NCBI RefSeq assembly: GCF_000332295.1 | Contig: NZ_KB235930.1 | Span: 1,183,895 to 1,247,894, forward strand | Length of the DNA stretch: 64,000 nt | Reading direction: 5' to 3' | Source of the DNA: Fortiea contorta PCC 7126 | Lineage (GTDB): Bacteria > Cyanobacteriota > Cyanobacteriia > Cyanobacteriales > Nostocaceae | Shown: one piece after another, positions 34,225 to 42,566 of the stretch | Numbering within the stretch: position 1 is the first letter of the stretch | How the letters are laid out: each line of letters begins with the position of its first letter | Translations under genes and position numbers: made by a program | Notes under the pieces: model-generated | Database searches by the model: none | Seen by the model: only the letters and a program-made list of their open reading frames with translations | What the model was told of the DNA's origin: nothing

Positions 34225-35859
34225 ATGACTCAGCCCAGCCGTGCAATTTTAGGTTTGAGATTGGAGATTTTGGATTGGTCAAGTACAGTATCTGTCATAT
34301 GGCGTTGGCTGTTGCCGATGTTGACGGTATCGGTCATCTTCTGGTGGGGGTTGTTACCAGGGGTGGCGCTGGCGCAAACTCAAACAGCACCTCCACCGTC
34401 AAGAATACAGTCGCCAGCCCCCACTTCGATTCAACCTTATTTGGATCGGGTGATCAAGCAGTTAACTGAGTTTCGTCTTGATAATGGTTTGAAGTTTATT
34501 GTTTTGGAACGACATCAAGCGCCTGTGGTTTCTTTTTTAACTTACGCTGATGTTGGTGGTGTGGATGAGCCGGATGGAAAAACTGGTGTGGCGCACTTTC
34601 TGGAACATTTAGCTTTTAAAGGAACTACGCGGATTGGGACGACAGATTACAGAGCAGAAAAACCCCTACTGGAACGCTTGGAGCGGTTGGATGGGGAAAT
34701 TAGAGCTGCAAAGGCGAATGGACAACAGCAGCAACTTGCTCAGTTACAGCAAGAGTTTAAAAAGGTAGAAGCCCAAGCTGTTAAATTAGTCAAGCAAAAT
34801 GAATTAGGGCAAATTGTCGAGCAAGCTGGGGGTGTGGGTTTAAATGCTAATACTTCCACGGAAGCGACGCGATATCTTTATAGTTTCCCGGCGAATAAGT
34901 TGGAACTGTGGATGTCGCTAGAATCTGATCGATTTCTTGACCCGGTGATGCGCCGGGAGTTTTATAAAGAAAAAGATGTGATTTTGGAAGAACGCCGGAT
35001 GCGGGTGGATAATTCGCCTATTGGCATGATGGTAGAAAGGTTTATTGATACTGCTTACAAAGTCCATCCTTACAGACGTCCGGTGATTGGTTATGACGAA
35101 GATATCCGCAATTTAACACCGGCTGATGTGCAGAAGTTTTTTGAGACTTATTATGTGCCGAGTAATTTAGCGATCGCTATTGTCGGCGATGTCAACCCGG
35201 CTGAGGTACAAAGGTTAGCAAAGGTTTACTTTGGGCGCTACCCAGCTAAACCAAAACCACAAGCGAAAATCACAGCGGAACCAAAGCAAACCCAAACCCG
35301 CTCTGTTACTTTAGAACTACCTTCCCAACCTTGGTATTTAGAAGGTTATCACCGTCCAGCAGTTAATCATCCCGATAATGCAGTTTATGAAATTATTGGC
35401 AGTTTGTTGAGTGATGGGCGTACTTCTAGGCTGTATAAATCTTTGGTGGAGAAGCAGCGTTTGGCGCTGAGTGCTCAAGGTTTCAGCGGTTTTCCTGGGC
35501 AAAAATACCCTAATCAGATGTTATTTTATGCTTTGACTGCACCTAACCACACGGTTGATGAGTTGGCTGGGGCTTTGCGAACAGAAATTGACAAGCTGAA
35601 AACTGAAGCTGTGACGGTGAGTGAGTTACAGCGAGTGAAAACTCAAGCTAGGGCGGGTTTGTTACGTTCTCTTGATTCCAATATGGGTATGGCTCAAGAA
35701 TTATTGGAATATGAGGTGAAAACTGGTTCTTGGCGAAATTTGTTTAAGCAGTTAAATCAAATTGCGGCGGTGACACCTGCAGATATCCAGCGGGTGGCGC
35801 AGGCGACGTTTACGCCAGAAAATCGCACCATTGGTAAATTGTTGTCGAAACAAGGGTAA
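34225..35859 (+). CDS. M16 family zinc metallopeptidase, catalytic subunit
   Basis: A 544-residue insulinase-type protease. The N-terminus has a hydrophobic segment ending LLPGVALAQTQ, so a signal peptide or anchor placing it in the periplasm. The zinc motif H-x-x-E-H is seen as VAHFLEHLAFKGT near 125, with the distal Glu in KEKDVILEERRM about 75 residues later. An insert of about 60 residues rich in Gln/Lys separates them. Start taken at ATG 34225; the frame is open to a TTG at 34216. The partner gene starts 7 nt after the stop. Confidence 0.92.
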   Translation: MTQPSRAILGLRLEILDWSSTVSVIWRWLLPMLTVSVIFWWGLLPGVALAQTQTAPPPSRIQSPAPTSIQPYLDRVIKQLTEFRLDNGLKFIVLERHQAPVVSFLTYADVGGVDEPDGKTGVAHFLEHLAFKGTTRIGTTDYRAEKPLLERLERLDGEIRAAKANGQQQQLAQLQQEFKKVEAQAVKLVKQNELGQIVEQAGGVGLNANTSTEATRYLYSFPANKLELWMSLESDRFLDPVMRREFYKEKDVILEERRMRVDNSPIGMMVERFIDTAYKVHPYRRPVIGYDEDIRNLTPADVQKFFETYYVPSNLAIAIVGDVNPAEVQRLAKVYFGRYPAKPKPQAKITAEPKQTQTRSVTLELPSQPWYLEGYHRPAVNHPDNAVYEIIGSLLSDGRTSRLYKSLVEKQRLALSAQGFSGFPGQKYPNQMLFYALTAPNHTVDELAGALRTEIDKLKTEAVTVSELQRVKTQARAGLLRSLDSNMGMAQELLEYEVKTGSWRNLFKQLNQIAAVTPADIQRVAQATFTPENRTIGKLLSKQG

Positions 35860-35866
35860 AGGAGAT

Positions 35867-37381
35867 ATGCACAGATATATGGTGAAGGGTAAAAGACAGA
35901 TGGCGAGGAAATTTCAACACGGCAAGAGGCTATTTTATGCTTTGATTAGCGCTTTTGCTTTTTTACTTTTTACTTTTAATTTTTCTGGCGTAGCGACAGC
36001 AGCGGCGAAGCATTACACACAGTTGCAGTTTGCGCCTTTACCTGAGATTAAGTTACCCAAGTATGAGCGGTTTGTGCTGCAAAATGGCTTGGTTGTCTAT
36101 TTAATGGAGGATCATGACCTGCCGTTGGTGAGTGGTACACTGTTGGTGCGGACTGGCAGTCGTTGGGAACCAGGGGAACAGGTGGGGTTGGCTAGTTTTA
36201 CGGGTGCGGTGATGCGTACTGGTGGAACGAAGCAGTATTCTCCTGATCAGTTGAATGAAATATTGGAACAACGGGCGGCGGCGGTGGAAACTAGTATTAG
36301 TGAAGCTGCGGGTAGTGCTAGTTTTGAGGCTTTGAGTGAAGATTTAGAAACCGTGTTTGGGCTATTTGCCAATGTGTTGCGCGAGCCGGTGTTTACTCAA
36401 GAAAAGCTAGATTTGGCTAAGACCCAGGCTAAGGGTGGAATTGCTCGTCGTAATGATAGCCCAGATGCGATCGCGTCTCGTGAATTCCGCAAGTTAATTT
36501 ACGGAAAAGATAGCCCCTATGCTCGGACTACGGAATATGCAAGCATAGATCGGATTAGTCGGGCAGATTTGGTCAAGTTTTATCAGGAATATTTTCACCC
36601 CAATAATCTAATTTTAGGGATTGTGGGGGATTTTCAACCGCAGAAAATGCGATCGCTCATCCAAGCAAAGTTGGGTGATTGGAAGCGTAACCCCAAAATT
36701 ACTCAATCCTCGTTACCGCAGGTTTCGCCAGCTAATGGGGGCGGGGTGTTTTTTGTCAATCAGCCGCAGTTAACCCAGAGTAGTGTGTTAATTGGGCATT
36801 TGGGCGGGAAGTTTAAAGATCCTGATTATGCAGCTTTGGATGTGTTGAATGGGGTGTTAAATGGTTTTGGTGGTCGCTTATTTAATGAAGTGCGATCGCG
36901 CCAAGGTCTAGCTTACTCTGTTTATGGTTACTGGAGTCCCCGTTTTGATTATCCTGGCATGTTCATTGCCGGTGGACAAACTCGCTCTGATGCTACTGTG
37001 CAATTTGTCAAGTCTCTACAGGGGGAAATTAAACGCATCCAAGCGCAACCAGTTACAGCCCAAGAGTTAGCTTTTGCGAAAGAATCTACTCTCAATTCCT
37101 TTGTCTTCAACTTTCAAGATCCGAACCAAACCTTATCACGGTTAATGCGCTACGAATATTATGGTTATCCCGCCGATTTTCTGTTTCGTTATCAAAAAGC
37201 TGTAGCCGCAACCACCGCTGCTGACGTACAAAGGGTAGCAAAGCAATACCTCAAACCAGAAAATCTGGTCACTCTGGTAGTAGGAAATCAAACCACCATT
37301 CAACCACCATTAACGCAGCTAGCAGCACAGGTGACACCTATAGATGTCACGATTCCGACTGTACCACAAGCAAAAAATTAA
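35867..37381 (+). CDS. M16 family peptidase-like, non-catalytic partner
   Basis: A 504-residue M16 homologue with a signal peptide (LFYALISAFAFLLFTFNFSG, cleavage near AATA). The zinc motif is missing: the expected H-x-x-E-H position reads VGLASFTGAVMRTGG. The partner features are kept, including GFGGRLFNEVRSRQGLAYSV near 350, where Arg and Tyr complete the active site of the other subunit. This matches heterodimeric bacterial M16B proteases and MPP. Starts at 35867, 35879 or 35900 are possible; 35867 is closest to ggag. Confidence 0.88.
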   Translation: MHRYMVKGKRQMARKFQHGKRLFYALISAFAFLLFTFNFSGVATAAAKHYTQLQFAPLPEIKLPKYERFVLQNGLVVYLMEDHDLPLVSGTLLVRTGSRWEPGEQVGLASFTGAVMRTGGTKQYSPDQLNEILEQRAAAVETSISEAAGSASFEALSEDLETVFGLFANVLREPVFTQEKLDLAKTQAKGGIARRNDSPDAIASREFRKLIYGKDSPYARTTEYASIDRISRADLVKFYQEYFHPNNLILGIVGDFQPQKMRSLIQAKLGDWKRNPKITQSSLPQVSPANGGGVFFVNQPQLTQSSVLIGHLGGKFKDPDYAALDVLNGVLNGFGGRLFNEVRSRQGLAYSVYGYWSPRFDYPGMFIAGGQTRSDATVQFVKSLQGEIKRIQAQPVTAQELAFAKESTLNSFVFNFQDPNQTLSRLMRYEYYGYPADFLFRYQKAVAATTAADVQRVAKQYLKPENLVTLVVGNQTTIQPPLTQLAAQVTPIDVTIPTVPQAKN

Positions 37382-37430
37382 TTAGGCAAAGTACTCTCAA
37401 TAGGTAGACACAATTATTGAGAAGACGCAT

Positions 37431-37483
37431 TTCGACTTCTCGAGCTACGCAAAGCGTTTCGCTCGAGAAGCGGAAGTGTCGAA
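37431..37483. repeat. palindromic repeat (hairpin), possible REP-type element
   Basis: A perfect 10-bp inverted repeat, cttctcgagc (37436-37445) and gctcgagaag (37461-37470), is extended by ttcgac / gtcgaa on the outside with a small interruption. It lies after the M16 pair. It may be a dispersed palindrome or a terminator; no T run follows, so a repeat element is favoured. Confidence 0.5.
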
Positions 37484-37743
37484 ACCCGGTAATCTCAAGT
37501 TACGTTTAATTTAGTCCTTCTAGTGCTTAAATCCTACTTTAGCTAGCCACGTGATAATTTTTATCGGTATAAAAAATTCTTTTTATAGACAAAACTCCGA
37601 GATTTATGTCTAAAAAATTCATCATAAAATATTGATTTTATGAAATAAAGAATCACAATATAAGGTGGGTGACTCTAATCTATTAGATAAGATTTTCCCT
37701 GTGAGGTGCTATTTGATATAACTGTATTTAAAGAGGAGATCCC

Positions 37744-38007
37744 ATGGTAAAGATAAAAGTCTATGATCTTTCTCCCGACGAGTCCGGAAAATTTATTAAT
37801 GAACTCAACGCTTGGGACATGAAGACAGTGTATGCTGGGTATATTGGTTGGGATAGAAGATATAGCAGAGAAACCCCACCAGTCGCTCAACCAGAAGAGC
37901 CTAATACACCAATTGTTGATAAGGCTAACGCTAACTTGGCACAATGGATGGATTCACTAGAGGTGCAAATTAAAGACCTCCGAAAACAGTTTGGTATCAG
38001 TCAATGA
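37744..38007 (+). CDS. leader-like small protein at the head of the RiPP locus
   Basis: An 87-residue protein with an aggag SD. Its residues 11-36 (DESGKFINELNAWDMKTVYA then GY) have the same layout as the GG leaders next door (SESYLTELNNLDAVHGG): an acidic/polar helix with Leu/Val at matching places before a small-residue pair, here AGY instead of GG. The rest is Pro-rich and then helical. No cysteine. It could be a diverged precursor, an immunity or helper peptide; it has its own terminator, so it is a separate transcript. Confidence 0.55.
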   Translation: MVKIKVYDLSPDESGKFINELNAWDMKTVYAGYIGWDRRYSRETPPVAQPEEPNTPIVDKANANLAQWMDSLEVQIKDLRKQFGISQ

Positions 38008-38042
38008 TTTTTAATTAATTACAACTTAATATTCATGCATTT

Positions 38043-38084
38043 CGTGTGTTTTGATTTAAATTCATATAAAACACACGATTTTTT
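38043..38084 (+). terminator. intrinsic terminator after the leader-like gene
   Basis: A 10-bp stem, cgtgtgtttt (38043-38052) and aaaacacacg (38068-38077), followed by a-TTTTTT. It closes the 37744 gene and isolates it from the precursor array. The next 300 nt to 38385 have no gene and should hold the array promoter. Confidence 0.9.
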
Positions 38085-38385
38085 ATGAAATTATACCAAA
38101 TGCCTTTGATTGTTATTTTATTCAACCAGCCTCGCACAGCATTCAGCAGAAAAGAATCTTACCAAAGTCTTGGCTATACAGTTTTTTCTCTGCATTTGAA
38201 ATACACATTTAATTTAGAAGTTATAAAGCTGAAAGACATATGTCACTGATTTCCGTCTTGAGAATTGAGTTTTTAAACTTGATTAGCAATAAAAAATCAA
38301 ATAATAATTGAGTCAACGGTTAAACAATACAAAGTTTAACTGCTTGCAAAAACTACCACAAACAACAATGTTTTAGGAGTTTGTT

Positions 38386-38661
38386 ATGGCTTTTATCGCT
38401 CTTAACGAACTGCACACAACTGGTGCAGGATTATTCCAAGATTCTGAAAGTTACCTCACTGAATTGAACAATCTTGATGATGCTGTTCATGGTGGTTTAC
38501 TTGCTGGAGCTGCTACTACCGCTAGCGCTGGTGCTACAGCTACAATCTTAGGCATAGTCACCAAGGGATATGAATTTGGTGTCTACACTGTAGGTATTGA
38601 AGGTATTTCATACCTGGTTAAATCCTTCAGCTACGGCGGAGGATATAGTTCGGCTGTCTAA
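38386..38661 (+). CDS. RiPP precursor peptide 1 (GG leader)
   Basis: 91 residues: a 37-residue leader (MAFIALNELHTTGAGLFQDS, then ESYLTELNNLDDAVHGG) and a 54-residue core after GG. The leader has the hydrophobic spacing of double-glycine leaders, the substrate type for C39 peptidases. It has one extra Asp compared with the others. The core begins LLAGAATTASAGATATILGI and ends SYGGGYSSAV; the middle block KGYEFGVYTVGIEGI is conserved in the family. No cysteine. SD ttttaggag precedes ATG. First gene of the array. Confidence 0.9.
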   Translation: MAFIALNELHTTGAGLFQDSESYLTELNNLDDAVHGGLLAGAATTASAGATATILGIVTKGYEFGVYTVGIEGISYLVKSFSYGGGYSSAV

Positions 38662-38804
38662 TAATTTCTATCCATCAGGATTGGACACTAACCGCGCTAA
38701 ATAACTCTAGCATACTGATTGCATCAGCGATTAAGCAATTTCAATATTTCCTGCTTAATCACCTACATTTTCTATTCACACAACAATGATTTTAGGAGTT
38801 GATT

Positions 38805-39053
38805 ATGGCTTTTATTGCAGTTAACGAATTACGTGCAACTGGTGCAGAATTGTTCCAAGATTCTGAAAGTTACCTCACTGAATTGAACAACTTGGATGCG
38901 GTTCATGGTGGTATAGATGCTGGTGCTACAGCTACAATCTTAGGTCTAGTCACCAAGGGATATGAATTTGGTGTCTACACTGTAGGTATTGAAGGTATTT
39001 CAAAGCTGGTTAAATCCTTCAGCAATGGCGGAGGATATAGTGGAGCTGTCTAA
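38805..39053 (+). CDS. RiPP precursor peptide 2 (GG leader)
   Basis: 82 residues from ATG 38805 (the frame opens with TTG-ATT-ATG). The leader of 36 residues ends DAVHGG; the core of 46 residues starts IDAGATATILGL, the shortest core N-terminus in the family, and ends SNGGGYSGAV. SD ttttaggag 6 nt before ATG. No cysteine. Confidence 0.9.
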   Translation: MAFIAVNELRATGAELFQDSESYLTELNNLDAVHGGIDAGATATILGLVTKGYEFGVYTVGIEGISKLVKSFSNGGGYSGAV

Positions 39054-39196
39054 TAATTTTCATCCATCAGGATTGAATACTAACCGCGCTAAATAACTCT
39101 AGCATACTGATTGCATCAGCGATTAAGCAATTTCAATATTTCCTGCTTAATCACCTGCATTTCCTACTCACGCAACAATGATTTTAGGAGTTGATT

Positions 39197-39457
39197 ATGG
39201 CTTTTATTGCAATTAACGAATTACGTGCAACTGGTGCAGAATTATTCCAAGACTCTGAAAGCTACCTCACTGAATTGAACACCCTGGATGCTATTCATGG
39301 TGGTACAAATGCTAGCGCTAGCGTTGGTGCTACAGCTACAATCTTAGGTCTAGTCACCAAGGGATATGAATTTGGTGTCTACACTGTAGGTATTGAAGGT
39401 ATTTCAAAGCTGGTTAAATCCTTCAGCTACGGCGGAGGATATAGTGGAGCTGTCTAA
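39197..39457 (+). CDS. RiPP precursor peptide 3 (GG leader)
   Basis: 86 residues: leader ends LNTLDAIHGG; the 50-residue core starts TNASASVGATATILGL and ends SYGGGYSGAV. The N-terminal core segment is unique (Asn/Ser/Val) while the KGYEFGVYTVGIEGI block is unchanged. Same SD and intergenic context as copy 2. No cysteine. Confidence 0.9.
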   Translation: MAFIAINELRATGAELFQDSESYLTELNTLDAIHGGTNASASVGATATILGLVTKGYEFGVYTVGIEGISKLVKSFSYGGGYSGAV

Positions 39458-39600
39458 TAATTTCCATCCATCAGGATTGAATACTAACCGCGCTAGATAA
39501 CTCTAGCATACTGATTGCATCAGCGATTAAGCAATGTGAATATTTCCTGCTTAATCGCCTGCATTTTCTACTCATGCAACAATGATTTTAGGAGTTGATT

Positions 39601-39867
39601 ATGGCTTTTATTGCAGTTAACGAATTACGTGCAACTGGTGCAGAATTATTCCAAGATTCCGAAAGCTACCTCACTGAATTGAACAACTTGGATGCGGTTC
39701 ATGGTGGTATAGATGCTGGTGCTACCGCTAGCGCTGGTGCTACAGCTACAATCTTAGGTCTAGTCACCAAGGGATATGAATTTGGTGTCTACACTGTAGG
39801 TATTGAAGGTATTGCACACTTGGTTAAATCCTTCAGCAATGGCGGAGGATATAGTGGAGCTGTCTAA
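39601..39867 (+). CDS. RiPP precursor peptide 4 (GG leader)
   Basis: 88 residues, 36-residue leader and 52-residue core starting IDAGATASAGATATILGL. It differs from copy 5 only in IAHLVKSFSNGG where copy 5 has ISKLVKSFSYGG. The near identity shows a very recent duplication. No cysteine. Confidence 0.9.
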   Translation: MAFIAVNELRATGAELFQDSESYLTELNNLDAVHGGIDAGATASAGATATILGLVTKGYEFGVYTVGIEGIAHLVKSFSNGGGYSGAV

Positions 39868-40010
39868 TAATTTTCATCCATCAGGATTGAATACTAACCG
39901 CGCTAGATAACTCTAGCATACTGATTGCATCAGCGATTAAGCAATGTGAATATTTCCTGCTTAATCGCCTGCATTTTCTACTCATGCAACAATGATTTTA
40001 GGAGTTGATT

Positions 40011-40277
40011 ATGGCTTTTATTGCAGTTAACGAATTACGTGCAACTGGTGCAGAATTATTCCAAGATTCCGAAAGCTACCTCACTGAATTGAACAACTTG
40101 GATGCGGTTCATGGTGGTATAGATGCTGGTGCTACCGCTAGCGCTGGTGCTACAGCTACAATCTTAGGTCTAGTCACCAAGGGATATGAATTTGGTGTCT
40201 ACACTGTAGGTATTGAAGGTATTTCAAAGCTGGTTAAATCCTTCAGCTACGGCGGAGGATATAGTGGAGCTGTCTAA
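40011..40277 (+). CDS. RiPP precursor peptide 5 (GG leader)
   Basis: 88 residues with the same leader as copy 4 and a core ending ISKLVKSFSYGGGYSGAV. The C-terminal segment matches copy 3, so copies 3, 4 and 5 look like mosaics of shared segments. Same SD. No cysteine. Confidence 0.9.
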   Translation: MAFIAVNELRATGAELFQDSESYLTELNNLDAVHGGIDAGATASAGATATILGLVTKGYEFGVYTVGIEGISKLVKSFSYGGGYSGAV

Positions 40278-40421
40278 TAATTTTCATCCATCAGGATTGA
40301 ATACTAACCGCGCTAGATAACTCTAGCGTACTGATTGCATCAGCGATTAAGCAATTTCAATATTTCCTGCTTAATCGCCTGCATTTTCTACTCATGCAAC
40401 TAACGAATCGAGGTTTTGATC

Positions 40422-40679
40422 ATGGCTTCAATTACTGTTAACGAATTACATACAACTGGCGTAGAATTATTTCAAGATTCTGAAAGCTACCTCACTGAAT
40501 TGAACAACTTGGATGCGGTTCATGGTGGTACAGATCCTGCTGCAAATAGTGAATATAATGGGGTAACAGCCACAGTTTTCAGTTTAATTGAAAAGGGATA
40601 TGAGTTCGGTATTTACACTTTAGGTATTGATGCAATTGCAGCTATCATTAAGTCCTTCAGTCAACCTGCAGCCAAATAA
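40422..40679 (+). CDS. RiPP precursor peptide 6, diverged core (GG leader)
   Basis: 85 residues. The leader is nearly unchanged (MASITVNELHTTGVELFQDS and on to HGG), but the 49-residue core is divergent: TDPAANSEYNGVTATVFSLI, EKGYEFGIYTLGIDAIAAII, KSFSQPAAK. Only K-G-Y-E-F-G-x-Y-T-x-G-I is fully kept, marking it as the functional heart. The start has a weaker SD (gaggttttgatc). No cysteine. Confidence 0.9.
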   Translation: MASITVNELHTTGVELFQDSESYLTELNNLDAVHGGTDPAANSEYNGVTATVFSLIEKGYEFGIYTLGIDAIAAIIKSFSQPAAK

Positions 40680-40824
40680 TTTTCATCACAGGCTGTTTAA
40701 ATCCAAAGCTAATTTAAAAGCTTTGATGTCGTAGCACCATCAGCGATTAAGCAATTTTCAAATATTTTGCTTAATCGCCTACTAAATGCATTCACGCAAT
40801 AATTGTTTGAGGTAGGAGTTGATT

Positions 40825-41139
40825 ATGGCTTCTATTGCTGTTCATGAATTACATACAACTGGCATAGAATTGTTCAAAAATTCTGAAAGCTACCTCACTG
40901 AATTGAACCATCTAGATGAAGTTTACGGTGGTCAATATGTTGACATATCATATACCACTAGTTATGGTTACTCTCAGGGCATAACTGCGATTTTTTTACC
41001 CGTTGTCAAGGGATATGAGTTTGCTATTTATGCTTTTGCTCTTGAAGCTATTGTAGAGATAGTTAAGTTATATAGTATTAGTAATACACTCTACAAATTA
41101 ACGAGCAATAGCTGGATGAATTTAGGTATAACTCAATAG
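40825..41139 (+). CDS. RiPP precursor peptide 7, extended core (GG leader)
   Basis: 104 residues. The leader ends LDEVYGG; the 68-residue core is the longest and most divergent (QYVDISYTTSYGYSQGITAI, then KGYEFAIYAFALEAIVEIVK, then an extra tail LYSISNTLYKLTSNSWMNLG-ITQ). The core is rich in Ser/Thr/Tyr, the residues a kinase-lyase pair could act on. SD gaggtaggag. Last gene of the array; the kinase gene follows 130 nt later. Confidence 0.85.
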   Translation: MASIAVHELHTTGIELFKNSESYLTELNHLDEVYGGQYVDISYTTSYGYSQGITAIFLPVVKGYEFAIYAFALEAIVEIVKLYSISNTLYKLTSNSWMNLGITQ

Positions 41140-41269
41140 CTCTATGAGGAGCGCAGCATAGCAATTAAGCCAATGTAGAAGATCCATGATAATTGCTTGC
41201 CTCTAGGAGCTATATCCCAATTTTTTGTAATACAAAATAGTTATTGATGTTGTAATACAACTTGAAACT

Positions 41270-42445
41270 ATGACACCATTTATCCTCAATTCTCAAAATA
41301 TATTTGAGTACCTGATTTCTTTAAAATTGTGTACTCCTGATGAGCAGTCATTGAGCAAAGTTGAACTAAAACCTGCTAAGAACTTTAATTTATTAGTTAC
41401 CTTTCCACAAGGCAGGAAATTGCTAGTTAAACAAGAGCGTCATAACTTGGAAGCAAAAACGAATGGTGAGTTTTTGCTAGAATGGCGTATCCATGATTTT
41501 GTGCAAAAATTTCCAGAACTTAGTCACATTCCTGCTTATTTATCAGAAGCAGTACATTTTAATTGGGAAAATTCGATCATTATTTTCAATTATCTTGATA
41601 ATTATCGAGATTTGATGGATTTTTACGGTAAGGAAAATTTAAATTTTTTCCCCATCAACATTGCTAGGGCAGTTGGAAGTACTTTAGCATTAATTCATCG
41701 CATCACAAGTAACAATGAAGAGTATCGAGAGTATTTTCAGCCTACTACAGACAATACATCTAACCAAAAGATTCATCATCCAAACCGTGGATTAAATAAG
41801 CTGACTCCAGAAATTTTTGGTAAAGTTCCTGCTGATGGACTGAGATTTTTTACCTTATATCAACGTTATGATAGTTTGGGTCAGGCGATCGCTCAATTAA
41901 TCGATAGCTTCATTCCTAGCTGTGTCACCCATAATGACCTGAAATTAAATAATATTCTCGTGTCACTCAATTGGGAAGACGCAACTGATGAAAATATTGT
42001 GCGTCTCATTGACTGGGAACGTAGCAATTGGGGCGATCCTGCAAATGATTTAGGAACAATCATCGCCAGCTATCTACAAATTTGGCTACACAGTTTGGTA
42101 ACAGGTCAATCAATGGCCATTGAAGAATCTTTACGTCTAGCAACCGTCCCTTTGTATGTTTTGCAGCCTTCAATTAGAGAATTGGTAACTGCTTATCTCG
42201 CTCATTTTCCGGAAATTTTAGAACATCGTCCAGATTTCTTAGAAAGGGTGATGCAATTTGCTGGTTTAGCTCTACTCACAGCCATCCAATCCCAACTCCA
42301 ATACGAAAAAACCTTTGGGAATGCAGGTGTTTGTATGTTGCAAGTCGCTAAAAGTTTGTTGTGTCGTCCAGACGCATCTATACAAACAATTATTGGTTTA
42401 GAATCATCAGACTTCTACCCTGCACAAATAGGAGCTAGAGGTTAG
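41270..42445 (+). CDS. APH-like kinase of RiPP maturation
   Basis: A 391-residue protein of the aminoglycoside-phosphotransferase/choline-kinase fold. The catalytic loop THNDLKLNNILV (H221, D223, N228) and metal site IDWERSNWGDPANDL (D248) are intact; K54 in KLLVKQER is the probable ATP Lys. There is no resistance-type context: it follows the precursor array and precedes a HopA1-like gene. That pair is known from thioviridamide-type and class V lanthipeptide pathways, where the kinase phosphorylates Ser/Thr before elimination. Inference: it phosphorylates the seven precursors. Probably one transcript with the HopA1-like and HetP-like genes, up to the terminator at 44009. Confidence 0.85.
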   Translation: MTPFILNSQNIFEYLISLKLCTPDEQSLSKVELKPAKNFNLLVTFPQGRKLLVKQERHNLEAKTNGEFLLEWRIHDFVQKFPELSHIPAYLSEAVHFNWENSIIIFNYLDNYRDLMDFYGKENLNFFPINIARAVGSTLALIHRITSNNEEYREYFQPTTDNTSNQKIHHPNRGLNKLTPEIFGKVPADGLRFFTLYQRYDSLGQAIAQLIDSFIPSCVTHNDLKLNNILVSLNWEDATDENIVRLIDWERSNWGDPANDLGTIIASYLQIWLHSLVTGQSMAIEESLRLATVPLYVLQPSIRELVTAYLAHFPEILEHRPDFLERVMQFAGLALLTAIQSQLQYEKTFGNAGVCMLQVAKSLLCRPDASIQTIIGLESSDFYPAQIGARG

Positions 42446-42566
42446 GTTATACCAATGAGCTAGGATTTTCAACCAGCAACGCCACCACTACAACAATTAG
42501 CAAAAAATCCTAGCTATTCCCTATTCCCCACTCTCCATTTCACATCATTCACACGCACAAATTTCT

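Larger units (their letters stand above)
38729..40778 (+). promoter_or_regulatory. six conserved intergenic hairpins between precursor genes
   Basis: Each gap between precursor genes contains the inverted repeat gattaagca...tgcttaatc with a 14-nt loop: 38729-38760, 39121-39152, 39523-39558, 39933-39968, 40343-40378 and 40743-40778. In the last four the stem is a full 11 bp (gcgattaagca / tgcttaatcgc). No T run follows, so it is not a classical terminator. It may act in mRNA processing, stabilisation of upstream cistrons, or partial attenuation. A degenerate version follows the seventh gene (about 41157-41198). Confidence 0.75.
38386..41139 (+). repeat. tandem array of seven precursor-peptide genes, period about 400 bp
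   Basis: Gene starts are 38386, 38805, 39197, 39601, 40011, 40422 and 40825, spaced 392-419 bp. Coding and intergenic parts are both repeated: units 2 to 5 are nearly identical, unit 1 is slightly diverged and units 6 and 7 diverge most. The layout points to repeated unequal crossing-over with newer copies in the middle. Confidence 0.9.

Noticed and set aside
41270-42445. Aminoglycoside resistance gene
   Set aside because: The APH fold is present, but the neighbours are RiPP precursors and a HopA1-like gene, so a peptide kinase role fits better.
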